A DNA stretch of 64,000 nucleotides from Platanthera guangdongensis. Taxonomy: Eukaryota; Streptophyta; Magnoliopsida; Asparagales; Orchidaceae. Shown one piece after another: positions 11,885 through 22,514 of this stretch (the stretch's first letter is position 1; each line of letters opens with the position of its first letter). Location of the stretch: contig CM077151.1 of the NCBI GenBank assembly GCA_039583875.1, positions 114,284,609 through 114,348,608 on the forward strand, read 5' to 3'. The notes under the pieces are model-generated. The model was given only the letters and a program-made list of their open reading frames with translations. It was not told the DNA's origin and ran no database searches. The position numbers were made by a program, and so were the translations under genes.

Positions 11885-12073
11885 AAGGTCTAAATGAAAA
11901 CTCAAACTAAGGGAGCACGAAAAACATTTTTTTTTTGGTTTTTGAGATATTTTAGGAAACACAATTTGTTTTTATATATAACTAAGAAAATGAATAGAAG
12001 ACCAACAAGCGTGCCTAAGTGCAAAAAAGGGGTGACGCGGGAGGACCGACAAAGATTAAGAAAGCTTTGCGCC

Positions 12074-12089
12074 GCCTCTGATACCAAAT
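12074..12089 (-). other. Primer-binding site, initiator tRNA-Met type (gag-only element)
   Basis: The minus strand reads TGGTATCAGAGGC three bases after the 5' LTR end. It matches the 3' end complement of plant initiator tRNA-Met except for the last bases. Confidence 0.85.
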
Positions 12090-13345
12090 TGATGTAGCAC
12101 ACTCCCGGGAATGGGGTTAAGGCACGAAGTGGCAAGGGGGTTCCTAAGAGGAATTTCAACGAACATGTGGTGTGCGCGCAAAATTCAAAATTTCGGCAGA
12201 GTTTCGTTTAAAATATCGCGATCTCACAAGGGAGAATCTCCCATCCAAACCTGCACGAAACATTGACATACACTAACATCATAACCTAACCATACATCTA
12301 GCATCGCATCATAACAGTTTCCATCCACATGGAGAGTGATCCGGACTAAAGCTTTGATTCGGAAAATAGTCCAAATTCAGCCCTCAAAACAAAATCAAAC
12401 GAGGATATACCAAATCCTCTTGATCCATTCGAAACCAAAGGCTAAACCAACCCCGGCTTGCAAACGTCCAAGGGGACCTATCCTTGCAAAAATCTTCGCG
12501 AAAATTCGGAAATAACGCAATATAACTTCAGATTTTTGTAAAGCAAATGAGGATCAAACTTTAGGATAAAATATGATATCAAGTTTCCACATATCTCACA
12601 ATCTAAGATGAGTCATTACCCAAGTTTGAGAAGAGGAAATCGTTACCCAAAATCTGAAAATGAAGAGGAGGAAGAAGGATAACTATGGAAGAGTCGCACT
12701 TCCACGGGTCCACCGGAGTCACACCGGATGGAGAGAACCGAGCCGCCTTCTTCGGAGTCACACCGGAGGAGGTAGGAGGTCGCCGGAGTAGCAGGAACAG
12801 CCACCAAGAGGGGCGGCGGTAGCAGCCCTTTTCTGCGATTTCCAGGGGGCGGGTTCGGGTTCGGCCAGGCCGAATGGGGGCTGCTTCACACAACTCAAAT
12901 TAGGTTTTTTTTTTCTCTTCAACATAATCTCTCCAACTCCTCAAACACATATATATATTATCACACACCTCTCCATCCACCCTCCATCAAAATCTAATCT
13001 AATCCTAACCACTCAAGTGTTTAATATGACATAAAACATACACTTGTAAAATAACATAAATATAAATTTTATAATTTTGAAATTTATAAATCTTAGGACT
13101 TATAAATTCAAAAAGCATTATGAATATAATATTATTTCAAAATGGAAATAACATTATATTCATTAGGACGGCGTAGGCGGCGGCGGCGACGGCGACGGCG
13201 GCGGCGGTGACGGAGGCGGCGGCGACGGAGGCGGCGGCGACGACGACAGTTGCGGCAACGGCCATCAATGTCCACGAACATGTAGCGGCGGCGAACAATG
13301 AGATCCACGTCGGAAAGAGCAAATGGCGGGGCATCCTCGCCATCA
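12090..13345 (-). repeat. 5' LTR of the gag-only element
   Basis: 1256 bp, starts TGATGTAGCAC and ends CGCCATCA. It matches 7999-9254 over its full length with a single base difference seen, so the insertion is recent. Transcription is expected to start here on the minus strand. Confidence 0.92.
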
Positions 13346-13439
13346 ATCTCTTTCTCGGCCTTATTTCCTCCAGGACAGAGCTGGACCGTTTGATCCAGAA
13401 TCAGAGAAACGAACGGCACAAAAAACTGAAAAAGTCGAT

Positions 13440-14010
13440 TTTCGGCCTTGTCACGTCGTGTATCACGCCCGTGTCACAGGGCGTGTACCTTAAGCGGCAC
13501 AGAATGTCGGCAAATTCAAGTTTATCCACAAGGTACACGGCAGGGTACACGCCCGTGACGTGTCGGTCACGCCCGTGACCTAGGGCGTGTAACCCGTGTC
13601 TCGACATTTCGTCGACCAAAAGTGTCGACACTTCGACAAAGCTGGACATGCCCTATGACACGCCCGTGTCACAGGCCATGTCCCCTCTCTCGACACTCGA
13701 CACCCGACACTCGACACTCGACACTCGACACTCGGCACTCTACATTCGTCGACCCAGCGGGACACGGCTCGTGACACGCCCGTGTCACGGGGCGTGTACC
13801 CCATTCGTCGAGCTCAACTCGACGCAAGAAAATTCGTCGAGTCAAGGAGGTCACGCCCCAGGTCATGCCCTGGGTCACGCCCCGACACGCCCGTGTCGGG
13901 GGGCGTGTTCCTCCCGCAACTTCGTCGAACGAAGTTCGACTGCCACAAAGCCAAAACGCATCCCGAGCTGGACACGCCCTGGGACACGCCCGTGTCCCAG
14001 GCCGTGTCAC
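13440..14010. repeat. Cluster of CACGCCCGTGTC and TCGACA motifs inside the solo LTR
   Basis: At least a dozen copies of CACGCCCGTG-type sequence and its near-complement GGGCGTG, plus a run of ACTCGACACTCGACA direct repeats at about 13690-13740 and TCGTCGAG motifs at 13805-13930. Same motif family as 1-260. Non-coding. Confidence 0.75.
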
Positions 14011-14402
14011 TCAAAAAATGACTATTTGTCACTGTTTTGAAAAATGTTCCTTTCTCGGCCTAGACCATTTCTTTCTTAAGGACTTTTTACCCTTTTTTGT
14101 TGTCAAATCCAGGAAACATGCTTTCATTTACTAACTCCACATCTTCTATACAAAATTCCATACAATCAACCCGTTTTGAGCAACACGACTCAGGCTCGAG
14201 AAAGTGCATGCATTCCCTAAGAGGCCTCACCGAATCCCCAAAAATAGACTCCGGCTTGCTGGGGAACCGTGCAACTAGGCTACCAAAAAAGCCACTCGAA
14301 AGCCCGCGTGAAAACCATGCTCAAACAACGGTCAGAGCCAACGCAACGCCCATCAAGCGTATGCAATTATTCAACGAAAAAATTCTGGGGCGTTACACTA
14401 TG

Positions 14403-15651
14403 TTTTTTTTTTGAAATTGTTGTACATATGCCGCAAACAAAACCGGTGCTCAACATTGGGGAGTAGTTCATTAATTGCTTTAATTGACCCTTTCTGCTTA
14501 TCCGAAATGAAGGACCATGTATATGTGTTTTCGATACACAAATCTTCTATAAGAAGAGTAATAAACCATGTCCATGTCTTTGTATTCTCCCTCAAAACAA
14601 TGGCATATGCAATAGGGTACATGTTATTATTGCCATCAACGCCCACAACGCATAGTAAAACACCACCAATAGATGTTTTCAAATGAGTCCCATCGAAACC
14701 TATAATAGGTCTACATCCTGCCATGAATCCCTTCTTCAATGCACCCCAACATATATAACCTTTTAAAAATGCATGTTTGTGAAGCCAAATCATGCTTACA
14801 TTTCACTTTAATTGTTGTACTAGGATTGATTCTATAAATTTCCTCAAATTAATCCCAAAGTTTGTTATATTGCTCTAACTCTGTTCCACTGATTGCTTTA
14901 GAAACATGCTTCTTTACTCTGTACATCTTCCATAAACGTAAACATGTTTTGTTATCGTTTTGCATTATTTCCTGCATTGAACTAACAGGCCATTCTGGGT
15001 TGCTCCTAAAATTATACTCATACTTTTTTGCAAGAAACTTGACAGTACAATGTTGAGAATTTGAAACCCTATAGCATGTATGTTCTCCTTTGATCGTCTT
15101 CACTTGAAATGTTTTTTCACACTTCGACATGAAAGAAGCATACATTTGCCAACCACAATCACATGTTACTTTAATTTTGTCACTACAATTTTTAATGAAC
15201 TTCAGTGGTTTACCTTGCTTAGTAGCATGCAACCTTACAATATCTCTAGAATCAGAAGCACTATTAAAACACAACCATACTTCAAACTCAAAATCAGAAT
15301 TATTTTCATCTTCTTGATAAACTTTCATTTGTGAACATCTCACTTTCTGTGATTGAGATGTAGAATGACTACCGGGCTCCCTTATATGTATTCCAACATT
15401 TGTTTTCACAAGTTTTTTTGCTCTATTATTTCACCAACCACTTGAATTTCCCCATCGATATCATCATCAATCAACACATCTTCCACTTCAAATTCACTAT
15501 CAATCAGGCCATCACTAAATGATGAATTCTCTTGGTCCGACCCCTCTTCCGTGTACGATGAATCAGTACTACTATCAACATCATCCCCTTTTTCAAAACA
15601 ATTTTCTTAAATCAAAACATTTTGCCAATCAAAATCTTGACTTGATGACAT
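14403..15651 (-). pseudogene. MULE transposase, N-terminal half
   Basis: ATG at 15651 begins MSSSQDFDWQNVLI, with an in-frame stop 14 codons in. A very acidic segment follows (SSTDSSYTEEGSDQENSS). A frameshift near 15410 leads into 15409-14849, which carries the MuDR N-terminal DNA-binding domain (GKPLKFIKNCSDKIKVTC; CGWQMYASF; GEHTC). 14793-14403 carries the transposase core: IGFDGTHLK with the first catalytic Asp and FISDKQKG with the second, then CLRHMYNNFKKK at the insertion point. A shift between 14849 and 14793 separates the two blocks. The frame breaks at a run of ten A on the minus strand next to the solo LTR. A pseudogene of an autonomous MULE. Confidence 0.85.
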
Positions 15652-16289
15652 TTCTTTAGAAAATCCTAAAAATTTCAAAACATTTTTTGTAAAAAAATAT
15701 AGACTGTTTTATCTAAAAGCTGAATTAGATCACATTGAACTTTGCAAATATATAAAAATCTGAGACAAATCAAACCCCTTATATCTTTTGTCAAAAAGCC
15801 TAAACTGGATGCGGCCTTTCTGCGAGCAACAGTAACTCCAAAAATGGAAGAACACTCCGGCGAACTAGAACTCGGGAGACAGAAAATGGAAGAAAATGGC
15901 TTCCGGCGAGCAGCAAGAACACCAACACTCCGGCGAGCAGCAGGAACACCAACACTCCGGTGAGCAGCAGGAACACCAACACTCCGGCGAGGTGCAGTGA
16001 CTTCTTCGGGCGACCTTCCGGGGAGCAGCAGGAACTCCAAAACTCCGGCGAGGTGCAGCGACTGCTTCAGGCTACAGAAAATGGAAGAACTTTGCTGGCC
16101 TGCAAGAACTCTGACGGTATGCGACCTTCCAGCAAGCAACAAAAATTACAATACTTCGGCGAGGTACAGTGGCGACTTGCGGCTTCTTAGGGATCGAGAG
16201 AGAAAAACAACGGCTTCTTCGGGATCGAGAGAGAAAAATATGATGTGATGACTAGGGTTCGGGAGAAATAAGACAAATAAACATGATTT
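15652..16289 (-). promoter_or_regulatory. MULE 5' leader with a 27-bp-type tandem repeat
   Basis: Lies between the right TIR and the transposase start. At about 15905-16000 a unit resembling CTCCGGCGAGCAGCAGGAACACCAACA is repeated about three to four times, and diverged copies follow to 16170. It presumably contains the transposase promoter, but I see no clear TATA box. ORFs here reflect the repeat. Confidence 0.5.
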
Positions 16290-16456
16290 AAATGTGTGAT
16301 GACCAGATTGCCCTCCTTCAAAGCACCGGAGGGTGCACAGTGACAAAATGATTGAATTGGGGGGGGGGGGGGGGGAGTGCAAAGTGCCATATTAATGAAT
16401 TGAGGGTGCAAATTGACAAATTGAGGGATTTCAGGTGTGCAATTTGCCAAAAAGCC
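16290..16456. repeat. MULE right terminal inverted repeat
   Basis: Reverse complement aligns with 4103-4260 from GGCTTTTTGGCA inward through CGGTGCTTTGAAGGAGGGCA. It contains a run of about 18 G at 16360-16377 where the left TIR has six C. Confidence 0.85.
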
Positions 16457-16466
16457 ATTGATTATT

Positions 16467-17280
16467 CCGCAAGCACGCTAGTATCGCTGTTAGCCGCCGA
16501 ATCCCTTCCCTCCGCTCAGTCCACAACGCCTCGCCAGTCGCCACCCTAATTGTGTGCCCCAACGCCACTGCCGCTGCTTACCACAAGGAGGTCGCCGTTC
16601 CAGTCCCGTTCCCCTCAGTCTTCTCCGATCCCGTCAGCCACCACCAAGTTCGCAAACCGCAGATTCCTCTCGTTCTATTCCGTCGATCTGAACCTCCGCC
16701 CCTTGCACATCTCCTTCCTGTCACAACCACCCTCCAAGGCCTTCTCCTGCGAACCCTAAACAGCAACATCATCTTCCAGCCGCATCTTTCTCCCACCGTA
16801 CCCGCACGCATACACCTCCTCCAGTCATATTGTCAGCCGTGGAGCCACTAGCCATAACCGCCAGTCACGGTAACCACCTTTCATTTCTCTGTCGTGGACA
16901 CCCTCCCGTCCACTGTACTCCTTTCCCCCATTTCTGTCATAGCAGCAGCCATTCCTTACCCATTTCCTGACTCCGACACAACCATATCCATCCTCTTGTG
17001 GAGCCACGTCTGCCCTGTTGCCGGATCATCTTTGCCACGTGAGTATTATTGTCTTGTGTTTATTTCTTTTTTTATTGAATATGAGAAAACATTACATATT
17101 TATTTCCCGAACCTAATCTTTGTATAAAAGTGTGTGAGTGCTTAGATGCATTTAGTGTTATTGCGCTGTTATTTTCTTCATCTTATAAACCTAATTCGTG
17201 AAATTTATGGAAGAAAGCACTTCGCGGGTCGAGTGTGGTTTACTTGCGTATCCAAAATTAATGTTCGCCCTGTGTTAATT
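16467..17280 (+). repeat. G0 3' LTR, second part
   Basis: Continues the G0 LTR after the MULE. It is C-rich (leader-like) to about 17050 and then T-rich. The wording TTCGTGAAATTTATGGAAGAAAGCA near 17200 parallels TTCGTGTGATTTGCGGAAAGCA in the G5 LTR (60294-60315). Cut at 17281 by G2. ORFs at 16550-16850 follow base composition and are not gene-like. Confidence 0.5.
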
Positions 17281-18001
17281 TGTTGAAACCGAGACTCGGC
17301 TTCCGTGGAGATCAGACCCTAGAAAGGGATGACAACACACTTACTTCTCCTAGCAAGCCCGCTTGACTGAGAACTTAGGACTCGAGACTGATGTCAGCCT
17401 CCAGCACGGAGGTCCCACCACACACCCGGAAGATATTAGAGTGATTCCTCTCTTTAGCCAGACTGAGCTAATGACACCTCAGAAAGCGCTATAAGACTAG
17501 AGAATAGGAACTTGGAAAGCTTGTCTTCTGAGGTACCCTCTTGGGTCTATTTATAGATTTCTGAAAGTGGTCTGCCAACAACTCAACTCTGTTGTTCTAA
17601 ACGGATATACGCAGCCCAAATCGGTCTGTCAATAGCGCAATTCCGCTGTTTGGATAGGGTACTGACAGACCAGCGAGGGTAAAATTGTAAGAAGCATCAC
17701 TGGACGAGTGGTCCTAGAATTACCACTCGCCTGGGGTGGCAAGTGCCCGATGAGACTGGCACTCGCCGCCTTCAGAGGGCCTGGGGAGAGTGCAGTTCTG
17801 ATCGTCCCACTCGCCTGTCATCTACCGAAGGTCAGGGACGTGTGCGAGGCCGCTTGCTCCACTCGCCCCACATCTGATATACCCCCAGCTCGGGTGAGCC
17901 GGCGAGCTCCAAGGGCACTCGCCTCCCTGCCGACTCGCCCAAGGCTTGGTCTGCCTGGTCCGGCTCCTGCCGCTTCCACTCACCGTATACGGGGTTGTAC
18001 A
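17281..18001 (-). repeat. G2 3' LTR
   Basis: 721 bp, starts TGTTGAAACC and ends GGTTGTACA on the plus strand. It pairs with 59180-59423 (shared GAGACTCG start, and the AACTTGGAAAGCTTG run at 17511-17525 and 59409-59423). A minus-strand TATA box (TATAAATAGA) lies at about 17547-17557. Confidence 0.88.
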
Positions 18002-18018
18002 CAATCCCCGCTCTTTGC
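18002..18018 (-). other. G2 polypurine tract
   Basis: The minus strand reads GCAAAGAGCGGGGATTG directly before the 3' LTR start TGTACAACC. An identical tract lies beside the G3 3' LTR at 38618-38634. Confidence 0.8.
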
Positions 18019-18111
18019 GAGGTTGCTTTAAGCTCGAAAAAAATCATCTAACCCCAGGAGATCGGCGAGTGCGACAAGAGCAAGAAGAATCTTTTGGTGG
18101 GATCCACAGAC

Positions 18112-18124
18112 TACTATATATATG
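18112..18124 (+). promoter_or_regulatory. TATA box for the G2 antisense gene 1
   Basis: CTATATATATG on the plus strand, about 60 bases before the ATG at 18180. It corresponds to the GGTTATAAATAC box in G3 (38729-38740). Confidence 0.55.
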
Positions 18125-18575
18125 TCCGCCTTCCTGGGAGAGCATTGCCATTCCCCCTACTTTTCTGATTTTTTCCATCATGCCTCTGTTGGGTTTTGCT
18201 AGGATGATACAATACTTGTGCACGTAACGAAAATAAAGAACAAAAAAATTCAAAAGAGTTTGGATCTAGCGATGAACATTGATCAAGAAGAAAAATGCTA
18301 TAATAAAATTACTTTTGAGGGATTGAGTTTATACTCAACCAAGGTGCTCTGAATGATTCCAATGAACGACAACGAATAGAGTTCCGAGCGTAGAATAGTG
18401 TCCACGCTTCTACAGATGTCCACACGAGCACGAAGAACCCTATACTCTTGTCACACAAGATCTAGGTCGGAAATTGGTTTGCCCTCAACGTCTCCACAGA
18501 CTACTAGATCCGTTCAAGTAGAGGTGACAGTGACGAATCCGGCGCCCAGGAAACCCTTTCCGGCGACGGTATCAG

Positions 18576-19779
18576 TGATGCAGGCTACGTCACCCGACGA
18601 ACCGCAACAGATAAATGACACCGAATTACTCTCTCTCGTTCGCTCGCACAAATAAAACGCAGCACTCCCGATTTGCGATATTATTATTCCAATTCTAACG
18701 GGTTCGCCACACCCTTAGAGATCAAATAGAGGCTATGAGCCAATATCCTCTCAGGCGATAATGATCTACCCGATCCGGTCGAGCGTGTGTTGTACCAAAA
18801 GAGATCCACCAAAAAATAATGATTCAGAAAAAGGTAGATCTCTCATAACAAAAAGAAAACAAGGTCCGCCAGTTCTCACGAATTTGAATAGATCAAAAGA
18901 AAACTACAAAATCGTTTGGATCAAAACCACAATGAAGTCAAAGTTTGCAATCAACGCCAAAGTAAACCACCGCAAGATTTATCTAAGAGGGAAACACTCA
19001 AAAGTAGAAATTTCGTTTCCCCAATCGGAAGATGTTTCCGATGAACTAAAATGGTTCGCTCTTCTACGGTTCCGCCGGAGTCACACCGAACGGAGAGAAA
19101 CTCGTCCGCCTTCCTCGCTTCACGCCGGAGAAGGTTCGTTGTCGCCGGAGATGTTGTCCTAGGCCGAAATCCACCAAGGAGGGGGGAGTTGGAGGTAGGC
19201 CGAACCCTAGGTTGGGAAGCCCTTAGTGGCCGAACTCCTCAAGGGGGAATATCCTTCGATTTGTTGGATGTAGTTGGAGAGGTGAAGGGATTTTGTGGTG
19301 GAGAAGATAAGAGGGAAGAGGGGGAAGAGTTGTGGCCGAACCACAAGGGGGAGAAGGAAGGAGGCCGACGACCAAAGGAGGGAGGCAAGAGGAGATTCTC
19401 AATTAGAATTTAGGTTTTCTTTCATTCATCAATAATAATAATTCCAACAACACATGACCTTATATAAGGCTAACAAAATCCGGACTATATGCAACCCAAT
19501 TTAAACATAAAAATGGCTAAACGCAGGCCAAACGCAGGCCAAACTGAAAATGAGAATCTGGATAAATACATCACAGATTTAAAAGTAAATAAACAATAAC
19601 AATAAAATAACATAAGCAATAAATAGCATCAAGGGAAAGTCTTGCGCCGAGGGCGGAGGTTGTAGCGTCGGTCAACAATGTTTCCGCGACGCCGCAAGTC
19701 TTTGATTGGAGAAGGCGAGAGATCTTCCGTAAGCGTGCCGACACCATCATCAACATGCAGGGGGTCGTCGTCTCCATCA
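18576..19779 (-). repeat. G1 3' LTR
   Basis: 1204 bp, TGATGCAGG...TCTCCATCA on the plus strand, the same TGATG...CATCA terminal type as the gag-only element. It is followed at 19780-19794 by the polypurine tract (minus strand GAGCGGGGGAGGAT), identical to that of the gag-only element. Confidence 0.88.
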
Positions 19780-19876
19780 ATCCTCCCCCGCTCGAAAGTA
19801 CTATCACCGATGAGTTGGCTTGAACGTACTGGCGCAGAAGAGCATCATCCAAAAGAGCCACCTCCGATTCAAGTAG

Positions 19877-21549
19877 CTAAGAGTCATCGGAAACCGGACG
19901 ATCACACCACCGAATTAAGTAGCGACGAATGTCACCAATTGGAGATGCGAGCACTTCATCCTTGATTATCCTGTCAGGCAAAAAGGAGGTCTCGGGGAAT
20001 CTTGAAAAAGCATTAGTCAAAGAAGGAGAAAAAGTTTCTACATCAACATTCAACGTACCCCCAATGGAAACCGTAGGAGAGAGCGATCCTGGGACAAGCT
20101 CACCCGCCAACCCATTAGAGGAAATAGTGAACAGAATAAACGGAGAGACAGATAATTCAAGTGGTGGAGAAACATATGACGTTAAATCCGAAACATTGAA
20201 AATAGGGGATATACCCCAATCAGTGGGTATCTCCAAAAAATATGCGTTTTCTCTTAACTTTTTTAAAATTCGAAAAAGACCGGCTCGCCGATTCACCATC
20301 TTTTTTATGGATCCTGAAGACATCCGTTCAGGGATGAGACGCACCAAGACTAAATCATCAATATTAAAGTGAAACACTCTCCTATGTACGTTAGCCTGAG
20401 ATTGATAAGTCGCATATTGGGTGGTTAACGTTTCCTGAATGTGCTTATGTAAATTGTGAACATGAAGAACGAACTCTTGTGCAAAATTACTTGATTTATA
20501 AGATGAAGGTAACGAAACTAAATCAAGTGGCACCGGTGCCTTATAGCCGTGCACTATTTCATTGAAGGATAAGCCCGTGGATCTATTTTTAGAATTATTG
20601 TACACGAGCTGAGCGTGGAGAAGGGTCAAGTCCCAAGTACCCTTGTGGTCACCCACCAGACAACGAAGTAAACTACCCAAACTTCTCTTTACTACTTCCG
20701 TTTGCCATCCGTTTGTGGATGGTAGGCTGAAGAAAACAAGAGTTTGGTGCCCATAAGACTCCAAAGGGTCTTCCAAAAATAACTAGTATATTTCATGTCC
20801 CTATCAGTCACTATTGTCTTGAGAATGCCCCGATGCTCAACGACTTCCTTAAAATATAATTTTGCGATATGCGACACATCGTCGGTCTTATTACAAGCGA
20901 TAAAATAAGGCATCTTCGAAAACCGATCTACTATAACCAGGATGGAATCATGACGCCTAAAAGTGATGGGTAGACCCAAAATGTAATCCATACTAACGTT
21001 CACCCAAGGAATGGAGGGATTCAGAAGTGGAGTGTAAAGATCGGCATTCGTCTTACTGCCCTTAGCTAATTGGCACGCACAACAACTCTTCACAATTTTG
21101 TTTACCGTTGATTTGAGATCGGGCCAATGAAACTTATCCTCCACTGACGTATTGGTCTTATCACGATCAAAATGACCACCTAAACCACCACTATGCAATT
21201 CCCAAACGATGAAATGACGTAGGGAAGAACGATGGATAAATAGCTTCGAGTGCTTAAATAGATAGTCGTCCCGAATATAATAGGCTGAAATAGTAGTGGG
21301 AGAGTCACTTAGACCGAATAAGTAGATTTCTTTGAAATCCGGACAATGAACGTACTCATCCTTAATCCTATCAAACCCAATGACCTTTACTTCTAGCGTA
21401 GACAGTAATAAAGAAACACGACTATGGACGTCGACCACACGATTTAGAGTCCCCTTAAGATATTTTATTATAAATGTGTATTCCTGCAGATAGGAGACCC
21501 ACTTGGCATGCCGGAGGCTGACCTTGCTTTGAGAGTTGACAAATCTCAA
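19877..21549 (-). pseudogene. G1 integrase and chromodomain-like tail
   Basis: 21549-20692 carries the end of RNase H, the zinc-binding H-H-C-C region (CCACQLAKG) and the integrase core with D residues in VSMDYILGLP and TDRDMKYTSYFW, then SSAYHPQTDG. A frameshift near 20700 moves to 20776-19877: WQTEVVKRSLGSLL with the catalytic Glu, then an LVRLIPERM-type GPY/F region, ISPIFNVSDLTSYV, and the tail RRYLIRWCDRPVSDDS, a chromodomain-like end. The family joins retroelement cDNA to host DNA. Inactive as it stands because of the frameshift. Confidence 0.82.
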
Positions 21550-22514
21550 AGCGTCGTGATCGGATTGGATAACAAACTCCTTTGGGAGTAGATAATGCCG
21601 CCAGTGTTGGAGGCAACGAATAACAACATAAAACTCCCTATTATAATTAGAATAATTTAACTTTGGACCCGCGAGTTTCTCACTAAAATACCCAATCGGA
21701 TGACCCTCCTGACTTAAAACACTGCCTATGCCGACCCCAGACGCATCGTAAGAAAATTCAAAACCTTATTAAAATCCGGCAACCTCAAAAGCGAAGCTTC
21801 CGACATCCGTGATTTAATTGTTTGGAACGCTTTAGTAGCCGATTTGGTCCAAGTAAAATCACCTTTCTTCATACATTCCCTTATCGGTGCCATGACACTA
21901 CTAAAATCTCGAATGATGCGACGATAAAAGGTAGCTAGTCCGTGAAAACTCCTAACATCCCGAATGTTCGTGGGTTCCGGCCAATCCTTGATAGCTTGGA
22001 CCTTCTTAGAATCCACATGTATGCCTTCCGAACTCACAATATATCCAAGGAATTCTACGGACGTCACAAAATGTACACTTCTTGATATTGACAAATAATT
22101 TTTCCGTCCTCAGCGTGGTAAGGATAGTCCTCAAATGTGACTCATTATCGATCAGAGAAGTAGTAAAAACGAGGATATCATCAAAATATACCACTATGAA
22201 TTTTCCCATGAATGGTTGGAAGACATTAGTCATCATCCTAGAGAAAGTACTCGGGGCATTGGAAAGCCCAAAGGGCATCACTAACCATTCGTAAAGCCCG
22301 TCCTTCGATTTAAATGCCGTCTTCCATTCTTCTCCCTCCCTAATCTTTATTTGATGGTAGCCACTCCTAAGATCCAACTTAGAAAAGATCGTGACCCCAG
22401 CTAACATATCCAACAAGTCATCCAAGCGAGGGATGTGAAACCTATATTTGATCGTAATTTTATTAATAGTCCGACTATCAACACACATCCTCCAAGAACT
22501 ATCTTTCTGAGGGG
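21540..22514 (-). pseudogene. G1 reverse transcriptase and RNase H
   Basis: 22488-22006 encodes RT fingers and palm: [35 protein letters not shown], and the active-site YFDDI ([12 protein letters not shown]). A frameshift near 22090 leads to 22094-21726, the thumb/connection ([29 protein letters not shown]). RNase H with YDASGVGIG, GYFSEKLAGPKLNYSNYN and DHDALRF lies in another frame at about 21540-21745. Domain order is the normal Ty3/gypsy order. No single frame covers the region. Confidence 0.82.

Larger units (their letters stand above)
7999..13345 (-). mobile_element. Young gag-only LTR retrotransposon (TR-GAG type)
   Basis: Complete 5347-bp element with two 1256-bp LTRs, TSD ATCTC (7994-7998 and 13346-13350), termini TGATG...CATCA, an initiator-Met primer site and a polypurine tract. 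The 2.8-kb interior has one long minus-strand frame with a Gag-like region and a CCHC knuckle, but no protease, reverse transcriptase, RNase H or integrase. It must rely on enzymes supplied in trans. This matches the published class of terminal-repeat retrotransposons with a GAG domain (TR-GAG). Termini, primer site and polypurine tract closely match those of the autonomous-type element G1 (18576-25726), the likely helper lineage. Confidence 0.88.
6288..14397 (-). mobile_element. Solo LTR of about 2.76 kb, TSD CTATG, with nested gag-only element
   Basis: On the plus strand it starts TGTCACAATCC and ends GGGGCGTTACA (minus strand: TGTAACGCCCC...TTGTGACA). Identical CTATG duplications lie at 6283-6287 and 14398-14402. 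Removing the nested element (7999-13345) and one copy of its TSD leaves about 2.76 kb without coding content, so this is a solo LTR. It landed in the MULE transposase gene, beside an A-run (T-run 14403-14412 on the plus strand). Its right part (13440-14010) is packed with CACGCCCGTGTC and TCGTCGA-type motifs. Confidence 0.85.
4103..16456 (-). mobile_element. Mutator-like element (MULE) with nested LTR elements
   Basis: Bounded by long terminal inverted repeats that both start GGCTTTTTGGCA at the outside. Flanked by 10-bp duplications ATTCATTATT (4093-4102) and ATTGATTATT (16457-16466), which differ at one base. A minus-strand MuDR-type transposase lies inside. Subtracting the nested LTR insertion (6288-14402) leaves about 4.2 kb, a normal size for an autonomous MULE. 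MULEs usually make 9-11 bp duplications, so the fit is good. The transposase is now disrupted by an insertion, frameshifts and a nonsense codon. The host site is the G0 3' LTR. Confidence 0.85.

Noticed and set aside
12074..12089. tRNA gene fragments at the TGGTATCAGAG sites
   Set aside because: These are only 12-20 base primer-binding sites next to LTR ends; no cloverleaf-forming sequence follows.
16550..17010. Pro/Ser/Arg-rich ORFs, possible host gene 5' exon
   Set aside because: C-rich leader region of the G0 LTR, matching the C-rich region of the G5 LTR in position and character; no splice or domain support.
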